DNA of 59,122 nt from Streptomyces soli. Lineage in GTDB: Bacteria > Actinomycetota > Actinomycetes > Streptomycetales > Streptomycetaceae. Below are positions 19,442 to 27,480 of the stretch, one piece after another. A program made the translations under genes and the position numbers. Positions within the stretch are counted from its first letter, which is position 1. Every line of letters begins with the position of its first letter. Location: positions 1-59,122 of the forward strand of contig NZ_RJVR01000263.1 in the NCBI RefSeq assembly GCF_003999195.1, read 5' to 3'. A model generated the notes under the pieces. It was not told where the DNA came from. It made no database searches and saw only the letters and a list, made by a program, of their open reading frames with translations.

Positions 19442-19464
19442 TTGGACCTTGTCCAAACTAAGTC
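19442..19464 (+). promoter_or_regulatory. Catalase promoter with 15-bp palindromic operator
   Basis: TTGGACCTTGTCCAA (19442-19456) is a perfect 6-3-6 palindrome; two bases later TAAGTC (19459) occupies a -10-like position. The same half-sites (TTRGAC-N3-GTCYAA) and the same 2-bp spacing to a -10 box occur at 48394-48416. The length equals PerR-type boxes, so a Fur/PerR-family peroxide regulator is a reasonable guess. Confidence 0.5.
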
Positions 19465-19597
19465 GTGTCACCCATTGCCCGGCATGCCGTGCCAGTGATT
19501 CAGTGTTTGTGTAGGTCGTGGTGGTCGGACAGTCCGGCACCACGACCCCGGAGCCCCCGACGGACTCTTCAAAGAATCGACGGGAGGACAGACTCAC

Positions 19598-21046
19598 ATG
19601 AGCACCCCCTACACCACCAACAACGCCGGAATCCCGGTGGAGAGCGACGCACATTCGCTCACGGTGGGCTCGGACGGCCCGATCCTGCTCCAGGACCACT
19701 ACCTCATCGAGAAGATGGCCCAGTTCAATCGCGAACGGGTCCCCGAGCGAGTAGTACACGCCAAGGGCGCGGGCGCGTACGGCGTCTTCGAAGTGACGAA
19801 CGACGTCAGCCAGTTCACCAAGGCGGACCTCTTCCAGCCCGGCAAGCGGACCCGGATGCTGGCCCGTTTCTCGACGGTGGCGGGCGAGATGGGCAGCCCC
19901 GACACCTGGCGGGACCCCCGCGGCTTCGCACTGAAGTTCTACACCGAGCTGGGCAACTTCGACCTGGTCGGCAACAACACACCGATCTTCTTCGTACGCG
20001 ACCCGATCAAGTTCCAGGACTTCATCCGCTCGCAGAAGCGCCGCCCCGACAACGGGCTGCGCGACAACGACATGCAGTGGGACTTCTGGACGCTGTCCCC
20101 GGAATCCGCGCACATGGTGACGTGGCTGATGGGCGACCGGGGCATCCCGAAGACGTACCGCCACATGAACGGCTACGGCTCGCACACCTACATGTGGATC
20201 AACGGTGCCGGCGAGAAGTTCTGGGTCAAGTACCACTTCAAGACCGACCAGGGCATCGACTTCCTCACCCAGGAGGAGGCCGACCACCTCGCGGGCGCCG
20301 ACACCGATTGCCACCGCCGCGACCTGTTCACCTCGATCAAACGCGGCGAGCACCCGTCCTGGTCCCTGAAGGTGCAGGTCATGCCCTTCGATGACGCGGC
20401 GGACTACCGGTTCAACCCCTTCGACCTCACCAAGGTGTGGCCGCACGGGGACTACCCGCTCATCGACGTCGGCCGGATGACCCTCAACGAGAACCCCGAG
20501 GACTACTTCGTCCACATCGAGCAGGCTGCCTTCGAGCCCAGCAACATGATCCCGGGCATCGGCCCCTCGCCCGACAAGATGCTGCTCGGCCGGCTCTTCT
20601 CGTACGCCGACACCCACCGCTATCGGATCGGACCCAACTACACGCAGCTGCCGCCCAACCGGCCGCACGTCCCGGTCCACTCCTACGCCAAGGACGGGCC
20701 CATGCGCTTCGAGCCGGCCCGCACGGGTGCGCCGTACGCGCCGAACTCGTACGGCGGTCCGGAGGCCGACCTGACCCGCTTCGGCGAACCGGCCGGCTGG
20801 GAGACCGCCGGCGCCATGGTCCGCGAGCCCTACAAGCTGCACCGCGAGGACGACGACTGGGGCCAGGCCGGCACCCAGGTCCGCCAGGTCCTCGACGATG
20901 CCGCCCGCGCCCGGCTGGTCTCCAATGTCTCCGGGCACCTCAAGAACGGCGTCAGCGCCCCCATCCTCGAACGCGCCCTGCAGTACTGGCGCAACATCGA
21001 CAAGGAGGTCGGCGACAGCATCGCCGCGAACGTCAACGGCGGCTGA
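19598..21046 (+). CDS. katA: Monofunctional haem catalase (clade 3 type)
   Basis: A 482-residue small-subunit catalase that disproportionates hydrogen peroxide. Catalytic H54 ([13 protein letters not shown]) and N127 ([12 protein letters not shown]) are present, as is the haem-ligand tyrosine Y336 in [20 protein letters not shown] precedes the ATG. Its promoter carries a palindrome that may bind a peroxide-sensing Fur-family repressor, although no catR-like gene is adjacent in this window. A strong terminator follows. Confidence 0.96.
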   Translation: MSTPYTTNNAGIPVESDAHSLTVGSDGPILLQDHYLIEKMAQFNRERVPERVVHAKGAGAYGVFEVTNDVSQFTKADLFQPGKRTRMLARFSTVAGEMGSPDTWRDPRGFALKFYTELGNFDLVGNNTPIFFVRDPIKFQDFIRSQKRRPDNGLRDNDMQWDFWTLSPESAHMVTWLMGDRGIPKTYRHMNGYGSHTYMWINGAGEKFWVKYHFKTDQGIDFLTQEEADHLAGADTDCHRRDLFTSIKRGEHPSWSLKVQVMPFDDAADYRFNPFDLTKVWPHGDYPLIDVGRMTLNENPEDYFVHIEQAAFEPSNMIPGIGPSPDKMLLGRLFSYADTHRYRIGPNYTQLPPNRPHVPVHSYAKDGPMRFEPARTGAPYAPNSYGGPEADLTRFGEPAGWETAGAMVREPYKLHREDDDWGQAGTQVRQVLDDAARARLVSNVSGHLKNGVSAPILERALQYWRNIDKEVGDSIAANVNGG

Positions 21047-21067
21047 GCGGTCGGTCTCCTCTTGACG

Positions 21068-21110
21068 GCAGCCCCGAGGCACGTGAGCCCTGCCCGTGCC
21101 CCGGGGCTGC
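21068..21110 (+). terminator. Terminator after catalase
   Basis: A 16-bp stem (GCAGCCCCGAGGCACG and its inverse, one mismatch) with an 11-nt loop lies 21 bp past the catalase stop. Confidence 0.75.
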
Positions 21111-21165
21111 AACGCGTTCGCGTACTCATGCGCGTACGGAACCGATTCGCCGCCGTACGCATCAC

Positions 21166-21327
21166 ATGGGCATGGGCGGACATCTCTGGGCAAGGGTGGG
21201 GGCGGCCGTGCCGCTGCTGGCGGTGGTGGCGGGCTGCGGAGCGGGCACGGATGTGGCCTGCACGGCGATCGGGAACCAGCCGGGGTCCGGGGTGGGGGAA
21301 CAACCCGCCGTTACGCCAGGCGCGTGA
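21166..21327 (+). pseudogene. Truncated lipoprotein gene
   Basis: A 53-codon frame starts MGMGGHLWARVGAAVPLLAV and then VAGCGAGTDVACTAIG. The hydrophobic stretch plus VAGC is a lipoprotein signal with the lipidation cysteine. The following ACTAIG resembles the first residues of a Streptomyces lipoprotein family I remember, but the reading ends after about 25 more residues, inside the tail of the convergent transglutaminase gene. It looks like a 5' remnant joined to foreign sequence; a very short real lipoprotein is the alternative. Confidence 0.45.
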
Positions 21328-22162
21328 ATTCCACCGTGACCTCCGGGGGGCCGGAAGCCGCGCCCCGGTAGATGCCCTTGTGGGGGGTGACGTCGCCGTA
21401 GTCACGGCCTCGGCCGACGACGACGTGGGACTCGTCGGCGCGGACGCGGTTCGTGGGGTCGTAGCCGAACCAGTCGCCGGCCCAGTATTCGATCCAGGCG
21501 TGGCTTTGGCCGGCGACGGGGCGGTGGAGGTCGGCGTCGCGGTCGGGGTGGAGGTAGCCGGAGACGTAACGCGTCGGGAGGCCGATCCCCCGGAGCAGGC
21601 CGGCCGTGAGGTGGGCGATGTCCTGGCAGACGCCGGCGCTCTGCTCCCAGGCTTCCTGGGCGGTGGTGAGGACGCCGGTGGCGCCGGGGACGTAGGCGAC
21701 GCGGTCGGCGACCATCTCGGCGACGGAGACGGCCGCTTCGTGCGGGTCCAGCCCGAGCGCGGTCTCGTGGGCGGCGTCGACGAGGTCGGGGCCGACCGTC
21801 GTACGGGCCGTCGGCGAGGAGTGCTCCAGCAGCCGGGTCGTGGCGGCGCGTTCGGCGATCTCGGTCCAGCCGGCCGGCTCGGCCAGCGGCGAGGGCGGCG
21901 CGGTCTCGACCAGGGAGACGGCGGTGATGGCGAGGTCGGCGTGCGGGTCCATGAGGTCGAAGCCGGTGACCTGGGTACCCCAGTAGTCCCAGTAGGACCA
22001 GGTGGCGGTGGCCGGGCTGACGGTGACCCGCGCGTCGAGGGTGGTCTGGTGCGGCAGGGTGAGCGGGGTCATGCGTACTTCGTTGTGCGAGGAGACCGCC
22101 GCTTCCGCGTAAGCGACGCGTGTCTCGTGCCGGATGCGCAGTCTGCGTCCCACAGTCGTCAC
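21311..22162 (-). CDS. Transglutaminase-like cysteine protease-fold protein
   Basis: About 283 residues. The N-terminal bacterial transglutaminase-like beta domain (RLRIRHETRVAYAEAA) is followed by the catalytic core: Cys in WEQSAGVCQDIAHLTAGLLRG, His in GQSHAWIEYWAGDW and Asp in GYDPTNRV. GTG 22162 is the start because it overlaps the alpha-E stop (GTGA) and has GGAAGGGG upstream. It is the last gene of an ATP-grasp / alpha-E / transglutaminase operon, a conserved set predicted to make and cleave an unidentified peptide tag or amide. Confidence 0.9.
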   Translation of the reverse strand: MTTVGRRLRIRHETRVAYAEAAVSSHNEVRMTPLTLPHQTTLDARVTVSPATATWSYWDYWGTQVTGFDLMDPHADLAITAVSLVETAPPSPLAEPAGWTEIAERAATTRLLEHSSPTARTTVGPDLVDAAHETALGLDPHEAAVSVAEMVADRVAYVPGATGVLTTAQEAWEQSAGVCQDIAHLTAGLLRGIGLPTRYVSGYLHPDRDADLHRPVAGQSHAWIEYWAGDWFGYDPTNRVRADESHVVVGRGRDYGDVTPHKGIYRGAASGPPEVTVEFTRLA

Positions 22163-23094
22163 GCCCCTTCCTGCGCCCACTCGATGGCGCCTTGATACGG
22201 GAAGAACCGTTCCGCCACAGCTTCCGCCGAGGCCATACAGGCCTTCTGCAGATCACCCAGCAACCGTGGCAGCGCCTCCTCCAGGGTGCCCGACTCCAGG
22301 TATTCCAAGCGCGTGCGCATCCGCCCGATCGGCTGGCGTGCGGCGTCGTGCCGGGGGTTGCCGAGCGCGGCGAGGCATTCCTCCGCCGTGGTCAGTGCGT
22401 GCAGGGCGGAGCGTGGGAAGTCGCGGTCCAGGAGAAGGAATTCGGCTACCCGGGAGGTGTCGCCGAAGCCGCCGTAGACCCGGGCGAAGGCCTCGTCCGC
22501 GCCGCTCGCGCTGAGCAGGGTCGGCCAGTCGGGGGCGTGGGCGGCGTCCAGGACGCGTACCGAGAGCAGCCGCACCGTCATGTCGACCCGCTCCAGGCTG
22601 CGACCGAGGACGACGAAGCGCCAGCTGTCGTCGCGGCTCATGGTGGAGTCGGTGAGGCCGAAGAAGAGCGCGGCCCGGCGGCGTACGAGGGCGAGATACG
22701 CGTACGGGCCGGTCCGGCGGGCGGCGGTGCGCTGCTCGCCGAGCGCGTGCCAGGTGGAGTTGAGGCACTCCCACATCTCGGAGGAGACCGCCTCGCGGGC
22801 GCTGCGTGCGTTGAGGCGGGCGGCGCCGAGCGCGCCCTCGATGGATCCGGTGCTGCGGGCGTCGAAGGCGAGGCTGTCGAGTACCTGCTGCATGTCGCAG
22901 TGCTGGTCGCCGGGGGCGTTGAGCCCGAGGATGGCGTAGAGCGAGCGGCAGGCGGCGTCCTCGTCGCGCCAGGGGTCCTCGAGCAGCCGGTGCAGGTAGG
23001 CGTCGAGGATGCGGGCAGTGGCGTCGGCCCGCTCCACGTAACGGCCGGTCCATGTCAGGGCCTCGGCGATCCGGGAGAGGATGATGTCGTTCAT
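22159..23094 (-). CDS. Alpha-E domain protein
   Basis: About 311 residues, all helical. The family start NDIILSRIAEALTWTGRYVE and RADATARILDAYLHRLLEDP is complete, with later SAREAVSSEMWECLN and SLERVDMTVRLLSVR blocks. Alpha-E proteins always accompany circularly permuted ATP-grasp enzymes and transglutaminases; biochemical role unknown. The ATG at 23094 has AGGAGG at ideal spacing; a GTG at 23133 overlapping the ATP-grasp stop would add 13 residues. Confidence 0.9.
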   Translation of the reverse strand: MNDIILSRIAEALTWTGRYVERADATARILDAYLHRLLEDPWRDEDAACRSLYAILGLNAPGDQHCDMQQVLDSLAFDARSTGSIEGALGAARLNARSAREAVSSEMWECLNSTWHALGEQRTAARRTGPYAYLALVRRRAALFFGLTDSTMSRDDSWRFVVLGRSLERVDMTVRLLSVRVLDAAHAPDWPTLLSASGADEAFARVYGGFGDTSRVAEFLLLDRDFPRSALHALTTAEECLAALGNPRHDAARQPIGRMRTRLEYLESGTLEEALPRLLGDLQKACMASAEAVAERFFPYQGAIEWAQEGA

Positions 23095-23129
23095 CGCGGT
23101 GCCTCCTGCTCGGAGGAGCTCGGGATTGG

Positions 23130-24692
23130 TCACTGCTGCTGTCCCTCTTGCTCGCCGTTGAGGGCCGCGCGGTGCCCGCTGGGGCCCAGCTGGCGTGGTG
23201 CGACCTCGGGCGTGCCGGATTCGTACGTCGCCGCCGAGGGCTCGGGATCGGTGATCTCGGGGGCCTGCGCGAGCACCCAGGTGTCCTTGGAACCGCCGCC
23301 CTGGCTGGAGTTGACGATGAGGTTGCCCTCCTGGAGGGCGACCCGGGTCAGGCCGCCCGGGAGCACCCAGACATCGTTGCCGTCGTTGACGGCGAAGGGC
23401 CGCAGGTCGATGTGGCGTGGGGAGACCCCGCCGGTGGCCAGCGTCGGTGAGGTGGACAGGGCGACCGGGCGCTGGGCGATCCAGCCGCGCGGGTCGGCGG
23501 CCACCTCCTTGCGCAGCCGGTCCAGGGTGGGTCGGTCGGCGTGCGGGCCGATGACGATGCCCTGGCCGCCGGCGCCGTCGACCGGTTTGACGACGAGCTT
23601 GTCGAGCTGGTCGAGGACGGCCTCCAACTGGCCTGGCTCATCCGGCCGGTAGGACTCGACGTTCGGCAGAATCGGTTCCTCGGAGAGGTAGTAGCGGATC
23701 AGATCGGGGACGTACGTGTAGAGCAGCTTGTCGTCGGCGATGCCGTTGCCCACGGCGTTGGCGAGGGTGACGTTGCCGGCCTGCGCGGCGCTCAGAATGC
23801 CGGGGCAGCCGATCACCGAGTCCGGCCGGAAGTGCAGCGGATCGAGGAAGTCGTCGTCGAGCCGCCGGTATACGACATGGACGGGCATCTCGCCGCGTGT
23901 CGTACGCATCCAGACCCGGTTCCCCGAGCACACCAGGTCGTGTCCCTCGACCAGCTGTACGCCCATCAGCCGGGCCAGCAGGGCGTGTTCGAAGTACGCC
24001 GCGTTGCTCGGGCCGGGGGTGAGGACGACGACCTGCGGGTCGGTCACCCCGGCCGGGGCGGCGGCGCGCAGCGCGGCGAGCAGCCGCTGGCCGTAGGCGT
24101 CGACCGGGCGGACCGGTTGTTCGGCGAAGAGCGAGGGGAACATCCGGGTCATCGCGCGGCGGTTCTCGATGACGTAACTGACGCCTGAGGGGACGCGTAC
24201 GTTGTCCTCCAGGACCCGGAACTCGCCCTCCTCGTCCCGTACGAGATCGATGCCGCCGACGTGCACCCGGACGCCGTTCGGGGGCTCTATGCCTTGCGCG
24301 GCGCGGTGGAAATGGGGCGAGTTGAGCAGCAGCCGCCAGGGCACGACGCCGTCCTCGAAGGCTCGGGCCTGTCCGTAGGCGTCGGCGAGATAGGCCTCCA
24401 GGGCACGCACCCGCTGGGCGACGCCGCGTTGGATCAGGTCCCATTCGAGGGCGTCGAGGATGCGCGGCACGAGGTCGAGCGGCCAGGGCCGCTCCTCGCC
24501 CGCGAAGGCATAGGTGACCCCTCGGTCGGTGAACGACCTGGCCATCTGGTCGGCCCGGAACCGCAGTTCGGCCGCGTCCATGGGCTGCAGGGCAGCCAGT
24601 AGCGGCTCATAGGCGGTCCTGACCACACCCGGCCGCTCAAACATCTCGTCCCATGCGTCGGCCAACGCATACGCGTCAAATATGTCCGCCAT
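23130..24692 (-). CDS. Circularly permuted type 2 ATP-grasp protein
   Basis: A 520-residue member of the circularly permuted ATP-grasp family, predicted ATP-dependent carboxylate-amine (peptide) ligases. Seen are DLIQRGVAQRVRALEAYLAD, FRVLEDNVRVPSGVSYV, the ATP-grasp lysine region DKLVVKPVDGAGGQGIVIG, and the tail RVALQEGNLIVNSSQGGGSK. First gene of the three-gene operon (overlap or near overlap with alpha-E). The C-terminal 45 residues are variable and Gln-rich at the end. Confidence 0.92.
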   Translation of the reverse strand: MADIFDAYALADAWDEMFERPGVVRTAYEPLLAALQPMDAAELRFRADQMARSFTDRGVTYAFAGEERPWPLDLVPRILDALEWDLIQRGVAQRVRALEAYLADAYGQARAFEDGVVPWRLLLNSPHFHRAAQGIEPPNGVRVHVGGIDLVRDEEGEFRVLEDNVRVPSGVSYVIENRRAMTRMFPSLFAEQPVRPVDAYGQRLLAALRAAAPAGVTDPQVVVLTPGPSNAAYFEHALLARLMGVQLVEGHDLVCSGNRVWMRTTRGEMPVHVVYRRLDDDFLDPLHFRPDSVIGCPGILSAAQAGNVTLANAVGNGIADDKLLYTYVPDLIRYYLSEEPILPNVESYRPDEPGQLEAVLDQLDKLVVKPVDGAGGQGIVIGPHADRPTLDRLRKEVAADPRGWIAQRPVALSTSPTLATGGVSPRHIDLRPFAVNDGNDVWVLPGGLTRVALQEGNLIVNSSQGGGSKDTWVLAQAPEITDPEPSAATYESGTPEVAPRQLGPSGHRAALNGEQEGQQQ

Positions 24693-24832
24693 GAAGCGAA
24701 GTTAGGCGGCATCTGTATCGCGACGATCACGGCGTGATTTCCGGCAGAAGACACGCCAAGGTCACAGAGCCGGGTGAACCAGGTGTTTACCCACCCGTAA
24801 AGCGGCGCCGGTTTGAGCCGTCGAAGCCCCGG

Positions 24833-26167
24833 TCATGCGCCTCTCTCCTGAGGCCCCGCCTCATCGCCCAGAGCTGCCTCGACGACGGTCCCGCCGTACG
24901 GTCCGGGCTCGGCGGACAGCTCAGCCTCCCGGGCGTGGGCCCGCAGATAGCCGACGACCGTGTTGGTCACCGCGACCAGCGGCACCGCCACGACGGCGCC
25001 GCCGATCCCGCCGATCAGCGAGCCGGCGGCGACCGAGAGGATCACCCCGAGCGGGTGCACCCGTACCGCCCGGCCGAGGATGAACGGCTGGAGGATGTGG
25101 CCCTCGATCTGCTGCACGGCCAGCACCACGGCGAGCACCAGCAGTGCGATGACCGGCCCCTCGGTCACCAGCGCCACGATGACCGCGATCACGCCGGACG
25201 CCACCGCGCCGACCAGCGGCACGAAGGCGGCCAGGAAGATGATCACGGCCAGCGGCACGGCCATCGGCACTCCGAGGAAGAAGATGCCCATGCCGATGAA
25301 GACGGCGTCGATGAGGGCGACGATCACGGTGCCCCGTACGTAGAGGGTCAGCGTCCGCCAGGCGCGCGGCCCGGCGCCCGACAGGCCGTCGCGGGCGGCG
25401 GCGGGGAAGAGGCGCAGGACCCAGTTCCAGATGTTGCCGCCGTCGTAGAGCAGGAACAGCGTGCTGAACATCGCCAGCAGGATGCCGGTGAGGAATTCGA
25501 CGACGACGGTGACGCCCTGCAGGCCGGCGTCGGTGAGTGCATTGGTGTTGGAGCCGATCGCGTCCTGCAGATTCTTCGCGATCTGGCTGATCTGGGCCTC
25601 GGTGACATGGAACGGGCTGTTGAGCAGCCAGCGCTTCAGCTCGGTGATGCCGTCCTGGAGGCTGCTGGAAAGGTTGTCGATGTTCTCCATGACCTGCCAG
25701 ACCACGAACCAGCCGACCAGCCCCATCACCACGAAACCGCCGATGAAGGTGATGGCGGTGGCCAGTCCGCGCGACAGCCCGGCCCGCTTCAGCCGGCCCA
25801 CGAAGGGGTGCAGCAGCGCGGTGATCAGAAGGGCGGCGACGAAGGCGAGGACGACGAGCTGGATCGTACCGATGACCTTCATCAGCACCCACACGGTGCC
25901 GGCCAGCACCAGCAGCCGCCAGCCGACCTCGCCCGCGACCCGCATACCGAACGGCACCGCGGCCACCGGGTCTCCCGACCCGGCCGGGCGCCGGGGCTGA
26001 GGCGTGCTCGCGGCGGCCGCGGCCCGGAGCGCGATCTCGGCCTTCTCCTCGGCCCTGGCCTCGGCCTCGGCCGCGGCCCGGGCGGCGGCGCGTGCCTCTT
26101 CCAGCCGGCCGGCGAGCTTCGCCAGCTCCGCTGCGAACCCGGCGCCCCACTGGCGCTTCTCCGACAT
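24833..26167 (-). CDS. AI-2E family transporter (UPF0118)
   Basis: A 444-residue polytopic membrane protein. The first 60 residues are Ala/Glu-rich and coiled-coil prone (AAARAAAEAEARAEEKAE), followed by roughly eight membrane helices, including paired N-terminal helices (LLVLAGTVWVLMKVIGTIQL, VVLAFVAALLITALLHP) and the C-terminal QQIEGHILQPFILGRAVRVH motif typical of the family. Members export varied small solutes or act as antiporters; the substrate is not predictable. ATG 26167 with GGGG upstream is preferred over one 12 codons earlier. Confidence 0.9.
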   Translation of the reverse strand: MSEKRQWGAGFAAELAKLAGRLEEARAAARAAAEAEARAEEKAEIALRAAAAASTPQPRRPAGSGDPVAAVPFGMRVAGEVGWRLLVLAGTVWVLMKVIGTIQLVVLAFVAALLITALLHPFVGRLKRAGLSRGLATAITFIGGFVVMGLVGWFVVWQVMENIDNLSSSLQDGITELKRWLLNSPFHVTEAQISQIAKNLQDAIGSNTNALTDAGLQGVTVVVEFLTGILLAMFSTLFLLYDGGNIWNWVLRLFPAAARDGLSGAGPRAWRTLTLYVRGTVIVALIDAVFIGMGIFFLGVPMAVPLAVIIFLAAFVPLVGAVASGVIAVIVALVTEGPVIALLVLAVVLAVQQIEGHILQPFILGRAVRVHPLGVILSVAAGSLIGGIGGAVVAVPLVAVTNTVVGYLRAHAREAELSAEPGPYGGTVVEAALGDEAGPQERGA

Positions 26168-26268
26168 CGCTTCCCCTGCTCCCGTGCCCCCTGTGTGGCA
26201 CATGTGTGGGGACGACTTTACGTGGGGGTGAGGTTGACTCCGCGCACCGAGCCCTTGTTACGGAACAA

Positions 26269-26305
26269 CGAGTGCCCCCGAGTGCGGGGCACTCGGGGGC
26301 ACTCG
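26269..26305. terminator. Strong hairpin terminator after the SLT-like gene
   Basis: A perfect 17-bp stem (CGAGTGCCCCCGAGTGC and its inverse) with a GGG loop lies 23 bp past the 3' end of the minus-strand gene. Confidence 0.85.
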
Positions 26306-26327
26306 GAACAGACCTGGCCCGGTAGGG

Positions 26328-27002
26328 CTAGTACCAGTGGTTGGCCTGCCAGAAGGACCATGCGCCGCACGGGCTGTTGTAACGGCTGTTCATGTAGTTG
26401 AGGCCCCACTTTATCTGCGTGGCCGGGTTCGTCCGCCAGTCCGCGCCGGCCGTGGCCATCTTGGAGCCGGGCAGCGCCTGGACGAGACCGTACGCGCCGG
26501 AGGAGGCGTTGGTCGCGGTGTAGTTCCAGCCGCTCTCGCGCGTGACGATGTTGGAGAAGCACTGGTACTGGCTCGAGTCGCCGATGATCGACTGCGCCAT
26601 CGCCTGGACCTCGGCGGCGGTGTACGAGCTCTTGACCGTCGCGGCGAGGGCGGAAGCGGCCTTCTTCGCCGCTGCGGCCTTCGCCTTGGCGGCCGCGGCG
26701 TCGTCCGCTGCCTGCTTGCGGGCGGCGGCGGTCTTGGCGGCTGCCTTGCGGGCTTCTTCCTCGGCGGTCTTGCGGGCGGTCGCGTCGGCTGCGTCCGACT
26801 GCGCCTGCACCTGCTGGGTCAGCGAGGCTTGCTGTACCTGCTGACCGGCGGGTATGTCCGCAAGTACGGTCGTCGCGTCAGCGGCGGGCTGTGCGGCGGC
26901 CGTTGCCGGCTCGCTACCCGCGGCGACGCCAACGACGGCGCCCACTGTGGTGACCGCAGTGGCCGAAGCCACCGCGAATCCCCGGACCGAGATCCGGCTC
27001 AC
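26328..27002 (-). CDS. Secreted lytic transglycosylase-like (SLT/lysozyme-fold) protein
   Basis: 224 residues. A Sec-type signal (basic start, then AVASATAVTTVGAVVGVAAG, Ala cleavage region) precedes an Ala/Lys/Glu coiled-coil (about 55-135) and a C-terminal lysozyme-fold domain with catalytic Glu in IVTRESGWNYTATNASSG, AYGLVQALPGSKMA and the end CGAWSFWQANHWY. Domain layout matches streptomycete cell-wall hydrolases active at germination or branching. GTG 27002 has GGAAGG upstream. The 350-nt leader and a downstream hairpin suggest independent regulation. Confidence 0.88.
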   Translation of the reverse strand: MSRISVRGFAVASATAVTTVGAVVGVAAGSEPATAAAQPAADATTVLADIPAGQQVQQASLTQQVQAQSDAADATARKTAEEEARKAAAKTAAARKQAADDAAAAKAKAAAAKKAASALAATVKSSYTAAEVQAMAQSIIGDSSQYQCFSNIVTRESGWNYTATNASSGAYGLVQALPGSKMATAGADWRTNPATQIKWGLNYMNSRYNSPCGAWSFWQANHWY

Positions 27003-27300
27003 ACGGTTTCCTTCCAGCATCGCCCGCGTGGTGACCTCGCGGACGCAATCGCGCCCCTTGACGCTGGCTTCCCTCCTGCGCCGGATCACGTCCCGTCGAT
27101 CCGATGGGTCACAAGAAGCACTGGCCCGGTGGGTCCTCCCTGTTACGGAAGGGCCCGGTGTTGCTCGGGCGGCTTACGGCTGACGCTGTTCAGTTCTGGG
27201 GTGCCACACCGCTGGGGGTGTGGAAGTGCCGTAAGCGGGGCCTGACAGAACCGACAGCCTGCCGCAGCCCGACGCGATTGCGCAATCTCCAGTTGCGTGG
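27003..27300 (-). promoter_or_regulatory. Long structured 5' leader of the SLT-like gene
   Basis: Read on the minus strand: a 12-bp palindrome GATTGCGCAATC (27277-27288), then a 9-bp outer stem GCTTACGGC/GCCGTAAGC enclosing a CCACACC/GGTGTGG hairpin (about 27173-27237), then a 10-bp stem with one mismatch (GGGCCCTTCC / GGGAGGACCC, about 27132-27157). Cell-wall hydrolase genes in Streptomyces often carry c-di-AMP (ydaO-type) riboswitch leaders, but I could not match that consensus convincingly. No protein is seen here. Confidence 0.45.
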
Positions 27301-27364
27301 CAAACCTCACACGGCGTTTGAGCCCCACGTTTTACGGATACCGCCGCGTAGTCCCTCATGACAG

Positions 27365-27403
27365 CGCTAGGCTGCTACGCCTTTGCGGCGCAGCAGCCTA
27401 GCG
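27365..27403. terminator. Hairpin between phoH and the SLT leader
   Basis: A 12-bp perfect stem (CGCTAGGCTGCT / AGCAGCCTAGCG) with a 15-nt loop. It lies next to the long palindrome at 27418 and could stop phoH readthrough. Confidence 0.55.
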
Positions 27404-27417
27404 TTCGTCAATTTAGA

Positions 27418-27471
27418 GGCCGCGCGAATAGGTGGGGCGGCGTCGCATCCGCCCCACCTATTCGCGCGGCC
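27418..27471. repeat. Compact copy of the long palindromic element
   Basis: A perfect 23-bp inverted repeat (GGCCGCGCGAATAGGTGGGG plus CGG, inverse at 27449-27471) with an 8-nt loop, 9 bp after the phoH stop. The same arm sequence makes the split element at 11716-11946. It could serve as the phoH terminator, but the shared arm shows it is a dispersed repeat. Confidence 0.85.
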
Positions 27472-27480
27472 ACTTACTTA

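Noticed and set aside
27173..27237. A ydaO-type (c-di-AMP) riboswitch in the SLT leader
   Set aside because: Partial likeness around GTCAGCCGTAAGC only; the paired GGGGAACCC/GGTGAATC elements of the consensus were not found at the right spacing.
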